64,000 nt of DNA from Streptomyces alboniger (GCF_008704395.1 NZ_CP023695.1:4216001-4280000), one strand, 5' to 3'; positions 7,161 to 15,926 are shown, counted from the stretch's first letter. Translations and numbers: made by a program. The notes: generated by a model from the letters alone, not told the origin.

Positions 7161-8375
7161 GTGAAGATCGATTGCGTCGGTGGGGGGCCCGCCTCCCTGT
7201 ATCTGGCCATCCTCGCCAAGCTTCAGGAACCGGCCCACGAGGTCACCGTCCACGAGAGGCACGCGGCCGGCACCAGCCACGGCTGGGGCGTCACGTACTG
7301 GCCCGATCTCCTGGAAGAGCTGCGCACCCACGACCCCGTGTCCGCGCGCGCCGTCGCGGAGCGGTCCGTGCGCTGGCGCGGCGGCTTCGCCCACGTCGGC
7401 GACAGGACCACGGCCCACGACGGCGACGTGGGCCACGCCATCGGGCGCCACCGGCTGCGGACCGTCCTCGCCGACCGCGCCCGGGAGCTGGGTGTCGGGC
7501 TGGAGTTCGGCGCCGAGATCGGCAGCCGGGCCGAGCTGCCCGACGCGGACCTCGTCGTCGCGGGCGACGGCGCGCACAGCAGGCTCCGCACGGAGAGCGC
7601 CGCCCACTTCGGTACGCGCGTGACCACCGGCGCCAACCGCTTCATCTGGCTCGGCACGACCCGGGTCTTCACCGCGTTCACCTTCGCCTTCGTGGAGAGT
7701 GGGCACGGCTGGATCTGGTGCTACGCCTACGGGTACGGCCCCGATCGCAGCACCTGCGTGGTGGAGTGCTCCGAGGCCACCTGGACCGGCCTCGGCCTCG
7801 ACAGGATCGACCACGCCGACGCCCTGCGCCTGCTGGAGAAGCTCTTCGCCGACATGCTCGACGGCCACGAACTCCTCGGCCGTACGGACATCGAGGGCCA
7901 CGCGCAGTGGCAGGCCTTCCCGACCGTCACCAACGAGGCGTGGTCCCACGGCAACCTCGTCCTGATCGGCGACGCCGCGCACACCACGCACTACTCGATC
8001 GGGGCCGGCACCAGCCTCGCCCTGCGGGACGCCGCGTGTCTGGCGCGGATGCTGGGTCCGGCGGGACCCGGGCGGCTTCCGGACGCGCTCGCGGCCTACG
8101 AGCGCGAGCGCAAGCAGGCCCTGCTCTCCGTGCAGAGCGCGGCCCGGCACAGCGCCCAGTGGTACGAGAACCTTCCCCGGTACATCGGCCTTGAGCCGCG
8201 GCAGATGTTCGCGCTGCTCGGACAGCGCCATTCGCCGCTGCTGCCGTATGTGCCGCCCCAGCTCTACTACCACCTGGACCAGACCGTGGGCCGCCTGCCG
8301 TCCCTGCGCCGGCTCAAGCAGAGCCTCGGCCCCCGGCTGGCGCGCGTCCTCCAGAGCCGACGCCCTCGGGGCTGA
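7161..8375 (+). CDS. FAD-dependent aromatic monooxygenase-like protein
   Basis: The start is placed at GTG 7161 (MKIDCVGGGPASLYLA), since the Rossmann fold begins immediately, giving 404 residues. Visible motifs are the dinucleotide fingerprint GGGPAS, LVVAGDGAHSRLR (the DG motif of group A flavin monooxygenases) and LIGDAAHTTHYSIGAGTSLAL (the GD motif contacting the FAD ribityl chain). The protein resembles the N-terminal half of salicylyl-CoA 5-hydroxylase-type enzymes, which hydroxylate aromatic thioesters. The substrate is unknown, and no biosynthetic neighbours help define it. The 280 bases that follow hold no clear gene. Confidence 0.85.
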   Translation: MKIDCVGGGPASLYLAILAKLQEPAHEVTVHERHAAGTSHGWGVTYWPDLLEELRTHDPVSARAVAERSVRWRGGFAHVGDRTTAHDGDVGHAIGRHRLRTVLADRARELGVGLEFGAEIGSRAELPDADLVVAGDGAHSRLRTESAAHFGTRVTTGANRFIWLGTTRVFTAFTFAFVESGHGWIWCYAYGYGPDRSTCVVECSEATWTGLGLDRIDHADALRLLEKLFADMLDGHELLGRTDIEGHAQWQAFPTVTNEAWSHGNLVLIGDAAHTTHYSIGAGTSLALRDAACLARMLGPAGPGRLPDALAAYERERKQALLSVQSAARHSAQWYENLPRYIGLEPRQMFALLGQRHSPLLPYVPPQLYYHLDQTVGRLPSLRRLKQSLGPRLARVLQSRRPRG

Positions 8376-8655
8376 GCCGAGGGGCTGCGCCGAAGGGCGC
8401 GGCGGGGGCGGTGGAGGCGGTGGGTGCAGTGTCCACGCGTTCACCCGAATGGCCCCATCGGCCCCGGTGGGGGATGTGAGCGGTGCGAGCGGCGCCGGCC
8501 CCGGGATGGCGAGGCCTCGCGGGCCGTTCCCCGCACGCTGCGTGACGCTCCGCCTTGCGCGGCGGGCCTTGGCGGCGCGCGATGGAGCATGAGGCGTGCG
8601 TCGTCCGTGGCGGATTGGTTTCTGCCCGTCGCACGCTCCAAGGGAGTGATCACCC

Positions 8656-9564
8656 ATGACGCAGGGCGAGGCCTTCACCAACCCCGATGCGCTCAAGGGC
8701 CTGACAGCCTACGACCGGACCGGCGAGAAGATCGGCAGCATCGAACGGGTCTACCTCGACGACCGCAGCGGACGCCCCGAGTGGGTGACCGTGAAGACCG
8801 GCCTCTTCGGCATGAAGGAGAGCTTCGTGCCGCTGGCGGGGGCCCGGCTGCGGGGCGAGGACCTGCACGTCACGGCCACCAAGGAGGCCGTGAAGGAGGC
8901 CCCGCGGGTGGATGCCGACCAGCACCTCGACCCTGGCCAGGAGCACGAGCTGTACGCCCACTACGGCCTGACCCGGCCGGGTGCCGCGACGGGCACCGGC
9001 AACGCGGCCACCGGAACCGGTACGGGCACGGCCGGCCTCGCGGGCGCGGGTGCCGGTGCGGGCCAGGGCCGTCACGCGGGTGACCGCGAGTACGCCATGC
9101 GGGCCGGCCTGGGCGAGGAGTCCAAGGAGCAGGACATGGTGCGCTCCGAGGAGCGGCTGCGGGTCGGCACCGAGGAGGAGGAGACCGGGCGCGCCCGGCT
9201 GCGCAAGACGGTCGTGAACGAGGAGGTCAGGACGTCCGTCCCGCTCTCCCACGAGGAGGTGCGCGTCGTACGCGAGCCGATCCGCGAGGGCGACCGGGTG
9301 CGCGGTGACATCGGCGAGGCCGAGACGGAGGTGACCCTGCACTCCGAGCGGGCCGTGGTGAGCAAGGAGACCGTGCCGGTCGAACGCGTGCACCTGGAGA
9401 CGGAGAGGGTCACCGAGACCCAGGAGATCTCCGACACCGTGCGCAAGGAGCAGATCGAGTTCGACGACGCCAGGGACGCCAAGGGCCAGCGCCGCGGGAT
9501 GAAGGGCGAGCGCGGCGCCAAGGGCGAGGACTGGCGTGACCGGAAGCAGGGCCCGCGCCACTGA
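8656..9564 (+). CDS. PRC-barrel and DUF2382 (YsnF-type) stress-related protein
   Basis: The 302-residue protein has an N-terminal PRC-barrel domain (about residues 10-85: LKGLTAYDRTGEKIGSIERV, EWVTVKTGLFGMKESFVPL). A Gly/Ala/Thr linker (about 105-145) follows, then a long charged DUF2382 region (about 155-275) rich in Glu, Val and Arg (SEERLRVGTEEEETGRARL, SKETVPVERVHLETERVTE). The basic tail is GQRRGMKGERGAKG. Family members are general-stress proteins of unknown biochemical role. It ends at a strong hairpin terminator and looks monocistronic. Confidence 0.88.
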   Translation: MTQGEAFTNPDALKGLTAYDRTGEKIGSIERVYLDDRSGRPEWVTVKTGLFGMKESFVPLAGARLRGEDLHVTATKEAVKEAPRVDADQHLDPGQEHELYAHYGLTRPGAATGTGNAATGTGTGTAGLAGAGAGAGQGRHAGDREYAMRAGLGEESKEQDMVRSEERLRVGTEEEETGRARLRKTVVNEEVRTSVPLSHEEVRVVREPIREGDRVRGDIGEAETEVTLHSERAVVSKETVPVERVHLETERVTETQEISDTVRKEQIEFDDARDAKGQRRGMKGERGAKGEDWRDRKQGPRH

Positions 9565-9588
9565 CGCGCCGGCTCCGCGGATCCACGG

Positions 9589-9628
9589 AGAGCGAGGGAA
9601 GCACTCACCGGAGTGCTTCCCTCGCTCT
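9589..9628 (+). terminator. Terminator after the PRC-barrel gene
   Basis: A perfect 18-bp stem (AGAGCGAGGGAAGCACTC and its complement) encloses the loop ACCG. It starts 25 bases after the stop codon of the PRC-barrel gene. Confidence 0.9.
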
Positions 9629-9725
9629 ATGACGACCTCGTCGCTCTGTGACCACCCTCGGTCTGTGACCAATGGCATGGCGGAAGCCCCTCTTCGGGGC
9701 GGTCCGCCTGTCTTAGCTTGGAGGA

Positions 9726-10022
9726 ATGTCGCCGCTCGCCCGCATCACCGCGTCCTACACCCCGCGGTTCGCGGAATTCGCCTTCGAGGCCGCGTTCACC
9801 GCGGCCGTGGACCAGCATGTGGCCCATCTGCGGGACCGGTTGGCGGCGGGCAGCCCCGGGCTCGTACCGCGGGCACCGGACCCGGACGCGCTGACGGACT
9901 ACGCCCTCGGCTTCCTCGACGCGCTGGCCGAGTCGGACTGGCGCGAGCCGGTCGGGCACGACTACGCGGTGTGCCGCCTCACCGCCATTTCCTGGCTGGT
10001 GAGACGGCACGATCTGCTCTGA
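9726..10022 (+). CDS. Small conserved Streptomyces protein (DUF6401-like)
   Basis: The 98-residue cytoplasmic protein begins MSPLARITASYTPRFAEFAF. It has an Ala/Leu-rich helical body (FTAAVDQHVAHLRDRLAAG, YALGFLDALAESDW) and ends CRLTAISWLVRRHDLL. The pattern recalls the DUF6401 family, reported near natural-product genes, but this is from memory. GGAGGA precedes the start. The stop is only a few bases from the stop of the convergent membrane protein gene, with no separate terminator between them. Confidence 0.65.
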   Translation: MSPLARITASYTPRFAEFAFEAAFTAAVDQHVAHLRDRLAAGSPGLVPRAPDPDALTDYALGFLDALAESDWREPVGHDYAVCRLTAISWLVRRHDLL

Positions 10023-10026
10023 GGGA

Positions 10027-10809
10027 TCAGAAGGGGTCGGTGGGTTCCCGTTCCTGGACCGGCTGGTTGGCCAGCGCGTCCTCGCGTCCCGCCTGGTAGG
10101 CGCTGACGCCGGTGCGGGCCTTGGCCGTCTCCTGCTCGGCCGTGTGCAGCCAGCGCTCCCAGCGCTCCCGCATCGGCCCGATGAGCCCGCCGCCCACGCC
10201 GACGATCAGGATTCCGGCGACCGAGGCGAGCACCGCGTACAGGACGGGCTGGGTGACGGTGGTGGCGATGCCGGCCTGGCCGAGGGCGGCGATCACGCCG
10301 AGCGCGACGATGCACGCCCAGACCATCGTGCCGACCGTCTTGCCGTACGAGAGCGCGGCAAGGGCGTTGGTGACGATGTCACGGACCATGTTCGCCACGG
10401 CCATGGCCACCACGATCAGGACCACCGCGACGATGCCGCGCGGCAGCCAGGCGACGATGCCGTCGATCATGGTGCTGACCGGGTTAGGGCCGAAGACGCC
10501 GAAGCCGAGCTGGAGGGTGATCAGGAGCAGGGCGGCGTAGACCACCTTGCAGATGATCGCCGTCATGTCGTACTTCGACCCGGCGAGCACCCGGGAGGCC
10601 CCGGCGCGGTCCGCCAGCTTCTCCGACCCGACCTTTCTCAGGACCCGGTCGAGAACCCGGGTGATCAGCTTCGAGACCATCCAGCCGATCGCCAGGACGA
10701 CCAGGAACCCGACGAGTTTGGGTACGAACTGGGCGACCTTCGACCAGGCGTCGTTGAGCCCTTGGGTGAAATTCACGGAAAGGGTTATGCCCTCGGACAA
10801 CTGGGACAT
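10027..10809 (-). CDS. Membrane protein with conserved MscS-type transmembrane helices
   Basis: The 260-residue protein has an amphipathic start (NFTQGLNDAWSKVAQFVPK) and then about five transmembrane helices (LVGFLVVLAIGWMVSKLI, VVYAALLLITLQLGFGVFG, IVAVVLIVVAMAVANMV, VGTMVWACIVALGVIAALG, YAVLASVAGILIVGVGGGL). A cytoplasmic tail ends VQEREPTDPF. This matches the conserved TM helix family related to small-conductance mechanosensitive channels, but the MscS beta domain is absent. Its role may be in osmotic adaptation or as a channel scaffold; this is inferred from the family. The start at 10809 has GGAGGACC upstream. Confidence 0.85.
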   Translation of the reverse strand: MSQLSEGITLSVNFTQGLNDAWSKVAQFVPKLVGFLVVLAIGWMVSKLITRVLDRVLRKVGSEKLADRAGASRVLAGSKYDMTAIICKVVYAALLLITLQLGFGVFGPNPVSTMIDGIVAWLPRGIVAVVLIVVAMAVANMVRDIVTNALAALSYGKTVGTMVWACIVALGVIAALGQAGIATTVTQPVLYAVLASVAGILIVGVGGGLIGPMRERWERWLHTAEQETAKARTGVSAYQAGREDALANQPVQEREPTDPF

Positions 10810-10979
10810 GAGTGGTCCTCCACTCGCTGTGGCCCGCGCGCACGGTGGCGGCGGGCGTCTGACTCCCCACGAGCGGGGCTCTTTCAGCGGCGCCCGCTCC
10901 TGCGTCCGTGTCTATCACCGGGCCGGATCAGCGGCTCCTCGGGCCGAACCGAACGGATGACGCCGTCGTTGGGCAGGGC

Positions 10980-11186
10980 ATGAGCGACGTACGAAGAAAC
11001 GTTCTTCCGACTCGGCCGGGCGAGGCGGCCGCCGCTCCTGGAGACGGGGTACCCGGCTCGTCCACCCCCATCTACGACGCGCTCGTACGGCAGTGGCGCG
11101 CCCAGTGCCGGGAGGTGCCGCGCCCGCCCACGACGGGCGGGGACTGGGTGCGGGCCGATCCGCAGGATCTGTTCCGGCGCGGCTGA
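10980..11186 (+). CDS. Small conserved hypothetical protein
   Basis: From the ATG at 10980 the product has 68 residues, starting MSDVRRNVLPTRPGEA and containing SSTPIYDALVRQWRAQCREV, then WVRADPQDLFRRG. The STPIYDALVRQWR segment looks like a conserved Streptomyces small-protein motif I recall but cannot name. No signal or membrane segment is present. The frame is short and GC3 alone does not prove coding, so confidence is moderate. Confidence 0.5.
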   Translation: MSDVRRNVLPTRPGEAAAAPGDGVPGSSTPIYDALVRQWRAQCREVPRPPTTGGDWVRADPQDLFRRG

Positions 11187-11225
11187 CCGGTCGGCCCCGC
11201 GCGCGCAAGGCCGGGCGGCCCGGCG

Positions 11226-11567
11226 TCAGCCGAGGGCGACGGCCAGGACCCCTGACACCACCGCGGCGGTCGCGGCGGACAGCAGCATGACCCGGCCGAG
11301 CCCTCGCCACCTTCCGTCCCACAGCAGCCGTACGGCGACGGAATCGTTTCTCCTCGCCGCCCGTACGTGCGCGGACAGCTCGGCGAGCCCCCCGCCGAGG
11401 CCACCGTCGCCCAGCCCCCCGCCGCCGAGGCCGTCCGCCTGCCTCAACCGCGCGCACCACTCGCAGTAGTCGAGGCCCGCGTCGGGGTCCACCGGCCAGG
11501 GTGTCGCGCCGGTCGCAGCGGGAAGTGCGGGCGTCGGGTCGCGAGGGTCGTCGTCAAAAGCCGCCAT
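11226..11567 (-). CDS. Small membrane-anchored hypothetical protein
   Basis: The 113-residue protein has an acidic Pro-rich start (MAAFDDDPRDPTPALP), a CEWC motif at about residues 35-38 and a Gly-rich linker. It ends in one hydrophobic helix (VMLLSAATAAVVSGVLAVAL), suggesting a tail-anchored cytoplasmic domain. The Cys pair could bind metal. I do not recognise the family. Confidence 0.6.
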   Translation of the reverse strand: MAAFDDDPRDPTPALPAATGATPWPVDPDAGLDYCEWCARLRQADGLGGGGLGDGGLGGGLAELSAHVRAARRNDSVAVRLLWDGRWRGLGRVMLLSAATAAVVSGVLAVALG

Positions 11568-11643
11568 GCCGGACCCAACGACTCACAGCGGGACGTCGGA
11601 ACGTCCGGGTCAGTTTCCCGTACGGCTTTTCACCCGCCAGCGG

Positions 11644-12204
11644 TCACAGGTGCAGCATGGCCATCACCTCGGGGCTGCGTACGCCGGTCGCCACGCTCGG
11701 GACCGGCTCGCCGGGGCGGATCCATCCCGCGTCCTCGGCCGCTTTGACGGCCGCGCTCTCCGCTGCCGCGGCCTCGCCGTTCAGGTCCTCGTCGGCTCCC
11801 AGGTGCCCGGCCCCCGCCGCGGCGGCCGCGGCCTGTGAGGCTTCGCGGGCCGCCCGGCTCGCGCGAGCGCAGAACTCGGCCCCGCCGTCGATGAGTTCGG
11901 CCATCCGCGAGGCCTGCGCGGCGGCCGCCGCCGCGTTGCGGGCACAGCGCGAGTCCGCGGCCGGGTCGGGCGCGCTCTCGGAGAGCACGGCGAGGGCCTG
12001 GGCCGCCACGCGCGCCGCGTGGGCGGCTTTCCACACGGCGTCGGCGTGCTCCGCGCCCCGCTGCTCGGCATAGCGGCAGAGGGCCGCCGCGCGGGCTGCC
12101 GCGCTCTCGGCGCGGGCGGCGTGGTTCGCCCTGAGGGCCGCCGCTGTCGGCTCCCGCTCTTCGTGGTCGTGTTCGTTCACCGGCACCTCCGGGTCCGTGG
12201 GCAA
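11644..12204 (-). CDS. Alanine-rich helical hypothetical protein
   Basis: The 186-residue protein is dominated by Ala, Glu and Arg, consistent with a long helical bundle (RANHAARAESAAARAAAL, KAAHAARVAAQALAVLSE, SRCARNAAAAAAQASRMA). The C-terminus becomes ordered and less repetitive (DAGWIRPGEPVPSVATG, RSPEVMAMLHL). No signal or membrane segment is seen. Low complexity prevents family assignment. It reads in the same direction as the DoxX gene, which starts upstream of it at 12700, with 46 bases between them. Confidence 0.6.
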   Translation of the reverse strand: MPTDPEVPVNEHDHEEREPTAAALRANHAARAESAAARAAALCRYAEQRGAEHADAVWKAAHAARVAAQALAVLSESAPDPAADSRCARNAAAAAAQASRMAELIDGGAEFCARASRAAREASQAAAAAAGAGHLGADEDLNGEAAAAESAAVKAAEDAGWIRPGEPVPSVATGVRSPEVMAMLHL

Positions 12205-12250
12205 AGGAGGGAGAGGGGGGCAGAGGCGGGAGAGGGGCGGCCGGCTGCGG

Positions 12251-12700
12251 TCAGAGGAAGATCCCCAGGGCCGCGTCCAGTGACCACGTCTGCCAGCTCA
12301 TCGCGAAGAGCGCGACGAGGGAGATCAGCGCCATCATGAGGTTCTGCCCCTGCTCGGCCCAGTCGTGGATCATCAGCACGAGGTAGATCAGATTGAGCGC
12401 CAGGCCCGCGACGAGGGCGACCGGCGTGAGGAGGCCGACGATCAGGCCGAGGCCGAGGGCGAGTTCCGCGTAGGCGACGACGTAGGCCATGACCCGCGGC
12501 CGCGGCTTCACCACGACGTCGAAGCCGCTGCGCACGAGGGTCCACCGGTGCTTCTCGGCGATGCCCGCCGCCCAGCCGATGCCGCCCCCCTTGAACCACT
12601 CCTTCTTGTCCTTGTGGCGCCAGCTCTCAAGCCACCACAGGCCGAGGCCGATCCGGAGCACGGCCAGCCACTCGGCGCCGCCGAGCCACATCGTCTGCAT
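12251..12700 (-). CDS. DoxX family membrane protein
   Basis: The 149-residue protein has four hydrophobic helices, the DoxX fold: WLAVLRIGLGLWWLESWR, VMAYVVAYAELALGLGLI, LVAGLALNLIYLVLMIHDW and LISLVALFAMSWQTWSLD. Arg, Glu and Trp in the first helices and the EL..G motif in the second are typical. DoxX relatives include the small subunit of thiosulfate:quinone oxidoreductase and actinobacterial redox-stress membrane proteins. The gene diverges from an amidohydrolase gene. A 15-bp palindrome 24 bases before its ATG is repeated before the amidohydrolase, implying joint control. Confidence 0.85.
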   Translation of the reverse strand: MQTMWLGGAEWLAVLRIGLGLWWLESWRHKDKKEWFKGGGIGWAAGIAEKHRWTLVRSGFDVVVKPRPRVMAYVVAYAELALGLGLIVGLLTPVALVAGLALNLIYLVLMIHDWAEQGQNLMMALISLVALFAMSWQTWSLDAALGIFL

Positions 12701-12723
12701 CGAGAGCCCTCCCTCGCATAGCT

Positions 12724-12738
12724 CTGACGATCCGTCAG
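12724..12738. promoter_or_regulatory. Operator-like palindrome upstream of the DoxX gene
   Basis: CTGACG-ATC-CGTCAG is a perfect 6+6 palindrome around a 3-base centre. It lies 24 bases upstream of the DoxX start and matches the site at 12826-12840 in sequence and spacing. This size suits a TetR-family or similar dimeric repressor, but no regulator gene is adjacent. Confidence 0.6.
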
Positions 12739-12825
12739 TTCAACTGATGTGCACGGGGTTCGCAAGGGGCGGGGCGAGTTCGGGAGGGATGGTTGCCGTC
12801 GTCGGGGCCAGCCCATAACCTCAAT

Positions 12826-12840
12826 CTGATGGTCCGTCAG
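12826..12840. promoter_or_regulatory. Operator-like palindrome upstream of the amidohydrolase gene
   Basis: CTGATG-GTC-CGTCAG differs from the 12724-12738 site at only two positions and keeps the right half-site intact. It is 40 bases upstream of the preferred GTG start at 12881. Confidence 0.6.
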
Positions 12841-12880
12841 GTTCGCTGTGGCGGAACCGGCGAGCCGTAGGGGGCAAGCA

Positions 12881-14101
12881 GTGGTCAGCAGCCAGGTCGG
12901 CACCAAGGAAATCCCCCGGGTCATCAGCGTGGACGACCACGTGATCGAGCCCGCGCACCTCTTCGAGACGTGGCTCCCGGGCAAGTACCGCGACCGCGGG
13001 CCGAAGCCCTTCACCGCGGGCATCGGCGAACTGGCGTACGTCGGCGGGAAGTACAAGTTCACGACGGACCCGGAGGGCCAGACCACCGACTGGTGGGAGT
13101 ACGAGGGCGACATCTTCCCCTACAAGCGCATCATCGCGGCCGTCGGCTTCTCCCGCGACGAGATGACCCTGGACGGCATCACGCGGGAGCAGATGCGGCG
13201 CGGCTGCTGGGACCCCAAGGCGCGCCTCCAGGACATGGACATCAACCACGTCGAGGCCTCGCTCTGCTTCCCCACCTTCCCCCGCTTCTGTGGACAGACC
13301 TTCGCCGAGGCCAAGGACAAGGAGGTGGGGCTCGCCTGCGTCCGCGCCTACAACGACTGGATGGTCGAGGAGTGGTGCGGCGACAGCGGGGGCCGGCTGA
13401 TCCCGCTGTGCCTGATTCCCCTGTGGGACATCGGCCTGGCCGTCGCCGAGATCGAACGGAACGCCGCTCGCGGGGTGCGCGCGGTGACGTTCTCCGAGAT
13501 CCCGACGTATCTGGGGCTGCCGTCCATCCACTCCGGGTACTGGGACCCGTTCTTCGCGGCCTGCGAGGAGACCGGCACGGTCGTGAACATGCACATCGGG
13601 TCCTCCTCGCAGATGCCGGCGGCGTCGCCCGACGCCCCGCCCGCAGTCCAGGCCGCGCTGAGCTTCAACAACGCCATGGCCTCGATGATGGACTTCCTCT
13701 TCTCGGGGGTCCTCGTGAAGTTCCCGAGACTCAAACTCGCCTACAGCGAGGGGCAGATGGGGTGGATTCCGTACGCCCTGGAGCGGGCCGACGACGTGTG
13801 GGAGGAGCACCGCGCGTGGGGCGGGGTGAAGGATCTGATCCCCGAGCCCCCTTCGACGTACTACTACCGGCAGATCTTCTGCTGCTTCTTCCGCGACAAG
13901 CACGGGATCGAGTCGATCGAGACCGTGGGCGTCGACAACGCGACCTTCGAGACGGACTACCCGCACGTCGACTCGACGTGGCCGCACACGAAGCAGGTGG
14001 CGCAGGACCATGTCGGCGGCCTGTCGGAAGAGGTCGCGTACAAGCTGCTGCGGGGCAACGCGATCCGGATGCTCGACCTGCCGTTCGACTCTCGGCGTTA
14101 G
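12881..14101 (+). CDS. Amidohydrolase-2 family metal-dependent hydrolase/decarboxylase
   Basis: The preferred start is GTG 12881, since GGGGG lies about 7 bases upstream; an earlier GTG at 12848 lacks a binding site. The product has 406 residues. It starts with the metal-binding strand ISVDDHVIEPAHLFETW, has VNMHIGSSSQMP mid-protein and ends with NATFETDYPHVDSTWPHTK and LLRGNAIRMLDL, the pattern of COG2159 TIM-barrel enzymes. Family members hydrolyse or decarboxylate small aromatic or lactone compounds. Two flanking operators suggest regulation together with the divergent DoxX gene. Confidence 0.88.
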   Translation: MVSSQVGTKEIPRVISVDDHVIEPAHLFETWLPGKYRDRGPKPFTAGIGELAYVGGKYKFTTDPEGQTTDWWEYEGDIFPYKRIIAAVGFSRDEMTLDGITREQMRRGCWDPKARLQDMDINHVEASLCFPTFPRFCGQTFAEAKDKEVGLACVRAYNDWMVEEWCGDSGGRLIPLCLIPLWDIGLAVAEIERNAARGVRAVTFSEIPTYLGLPSIHSGYWDPFFAACEETGTVVNMHIGSSSQMPAASPDAPPAVQAALSFNNAMASMMDFLFSGVLVKFPRLKLAYSEGQMGWIPYALERADDVWEEHRAWGGVKDLIPEPPSTYYYRQIFCCFFRDKHGIESIETVGVDNATFETDYPHVDSTWPHTKQVAQDHVGGLSEEVAYKLLRGNAIRMLDLPFDSRR

Positions 14102-14134
14102 GGTTCGCCTGTTCCCTGCTGGAAAGGCGATCGG

Positions 14135-15055
14135 ATGAGCAACCCCACGACGGAGGCCCTGGTCACACTCGGCCGCGCCTATGTACGGCGAGCCCCAGGG
14201 ACGCTGTTCAAGAGCGCGCTCGCCGCCCGGTTCCTCAATCCCCGCCTCCGGGATCACCCGCGTCAGCGGGTCGTCGACGTGGCGTGCGGCGCGCGGTTCG
14301 CGGTCGACACCCAGGACCTCATCCAGCGCTATCTGTACCTCTTCGGCGTCTGGGAGCCGAACATGACGCGCTGGCTGAGGAGCCGGCTGCGCACCGGTGA
14401 CGTGCTGGTGGACGTCGGTGCCAACGTGGGAGTGTTCGCCGTCCTCGGCTCGCGGCTCGTCGGCGGCACGGGCCGCGTGGTCGCCGTCGAGGCGTCCCCC
14501 GCCTTCCACCGACGGCTGCTGCGGAACGCCGAACTCAACGGCTGCGACAACATCCGCGCCGTCAACGCCGCTGTATCGGACAGCCGCAGGACGCTGACCT
14601 TCGTCCTCGCCAGCTCCCAGAACATGGGCGCGAACTCGATCGTTCCCTACGACGGCCCCGCCGAGTCCACCTTCGAGACGGAGGCGCTCACGCTCCCGGA
14701 GCTGCTGGAGGCGGACGAGATCGCCCGGGCCCGCGTCATCAAGATCGATGTCGAGGGCGCGGAGGGCGCAGTCGTCCGAGGGCTGAAGCCCGTACTGGAC
14801 CGGCTCCGCCCGGACGTGGAGATCGCCGTGGAGGTCACGCCCGAGCGCATGGCCCAGCTCGGCGACTCGGTCGACGAACTGCTGGACACCATGCGGGAGC
14901 ACGGCTTCCACAGCTACCGCCTCGCCAACGACTACGCGCCCGGGAGCTACCCGCGGACGATGAGGAGCCCTTCGGCGCCCGAGCGGTGGCGGGGGCCGGT
15001 GGTGGGCGAGACCGAGCTGGTCTTCTCGCGCGTCGACGCCGAGGTGCTGGTGTGA
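14135..15055 (+). CDS. FkbM family SAM-dependent methyltransferase
   Basis: The 306-residue protein has a class I methyltransferase core: VLVDVGANVGVFAVLGSRLV (SAM motif I), VVAVEASPAFHRRLLRNAEL (motif II acidic residue) and RVIKIDVEGAEGAVVRGL, the DVEGAE signature of FkbM enzymes. Family members O-methylate sugars or polyketides. It starts 33 bases after the amidohydrolase with GGAAAGG upstream, so co-transcription is possible. A glycosyltransferase gene converges from the right, so the substrate may be a cell-surface glycan. That is inference. Confidence 0.88.
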   Translation: MSNPTTEALVTLGRAYVRRAPGTLFKSALAARFLNPRLRDHPRQRVVDVACGARFAVDTQDLIQRYLYLFGVWEPNMTRWLRSRLRTGDVLVDVGANVGVFAVLGSRLVGGTGRVVAVEASPAFHRRLLRNAELNGCDNIRAVNAAVSDSRRTLTFVLASSQNMGANSIVPYDGPAESTFETEALTLPELLEADEIARARVIKIDVEGAEGAVVRGLKPVLDRLRPDVEIAVEVTPERMAQLGDSVDELLDTMREHGFHSYRLANDYAPGSYPRTMRSPSAPERWRGPVVGETELVFSRVDAEVLV

Positions 15056-15122
15056 CGGCTTGACGGCTTGACGGGCTGACACGGCCGGACGGTCCGGCGG
15101 CTTGGCGGCCAGCCGTTGTGCC

Positions 15123-15170
15123 GGTCAGCCGGTCGGTCGGTCAGCCGGCCAGTCGGTCAGCCGGCCAGTC
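15123..15170. repeat. 16-bp tandem repeat at the 3' end of the GT2 gene
   Basis: GGTCAGCCGGCCAGTC occurs twice in perfect tandem (15139-15154, 15155-15170), preceded by a degenerate third copy at 15123-15138. The array straddles the stop codon of the GT2 gene (15141-15143), so slippage would change its C-terminal residues. Confidence 0.7.
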
Positions 15171-15926
15171 GGTCTGGGCCGGGTATCGCCACCGGCAGTG
15201 CTCCAGAGCCCGTGCCCGCGCCGCGACGACGGCCATACGCGCCTCCCGCTCGGCGGCGTCCGTGTGGGACGGCCTGCTGGTGGCCTGGCCCTCCCACTTG
15301 CGGTAGAGGAGCCCCACCTCCGCCGAGAACCAGCCGCGGGCCACGGAGTTCAGCGCCAGCAGCAGGCCCGTGTCCTCGGAGGCGGGCAACGCCATCCAGC
15401 CGCCCAGCGCGAGGAGCAGGTCGCGCCGGACGAAGAGCGTCGCCGGGTGGACCTGCGCGCGGTAGTCGTGCGCCACCCAGTAGTCGAGCACGGCGCGGCG
15501 CTCGATCGGCCCCTGCCCGGGGTCGCCGGGAAACCCGGCGGTCGAACCGTCGGGCAGCAGGTCGAGCGCGCGGGACGTCGCCCAGCCGAGCGTCGGATCG
15601 CTTTCGAGAGCGGCCAGGTCGCGGGCCAGCGCACCGGGCGGAAGCTGGTCGTCGGCGTCCAGGATCTTGACGTACTCGCCGTCCGCGTGGGCGAGCGCCA
15701 TGGTGCGGGCGACGCCGGGGCCGCCGGGACGCCCCTGGCGGAAGGTGACCCGCTCGTCGTCCGGGACGTGGGGGGCGACCTCGTCCGTCGCGCCGTCCTC
15801 CTGGATCACCCAGATCCACTCCCACCCCGCGGGCAACTCCTGTGCGCAGAGGGAGTCGTACGCCTCCGGCAGGAAGCGCGCCGACGGTGCATGGACGGCC
15901 GTGACGATGACGATGCGCCGGTTCAC
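15141..15926 (-). CDS. Glycosyltransferase family 2 (GT-A)
   Basis: The 261-residue protein starts MNRRIVIVTAVHAPSARFLP, with the GT2 beta-strand. It carries WVIQEDGATDEVAPH (first Asp motif) and YVKILDADDQLPPGAL, the DADD metal-binding element. HPATLFVRRDLLLALGGW and SEDTGLLLAL form the acceptor side. It should use a nucleotide-diphospho sugar and act in the cytoplasm. It converges with the FkbM gene. The last few codons are made of a 16-bp tandem repeat. Confidence 0.88.
   Translation of the reverse strand: MNRRIVIVTAVHAPSARFLPEAYDSLCAQELPAGWEWIWVIQEDGATDEVAPHVPDDERVTFRQGRPGGPGVARTMALAHADGEYVKILDADDQLPPGALARDLAALESDPTLGWATSRALDLLPDGSTAGFPGDPGQGPIERRAVLDYWVAHDYRAQVHPATLFVRRDLLLALGGWMALPASEDTGLLLALNSVARGWFSAEVGLLYRKWEGQATSRPSHTDAAEREARMAVVAARARALEHCRWRYPAQTDWPADRLAG

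Noticed and set aside
7086..8696. A 536-codon leftward open frame
   Set aside because: Antisense to the FAD monooxygenase; no recognisable domain.
12821..15082. A 753-codon leftward open frame
   Set aside because: It lies opposite the amidohydrolase and FkbM genes, both with clear motifs, and has no domain of its own.
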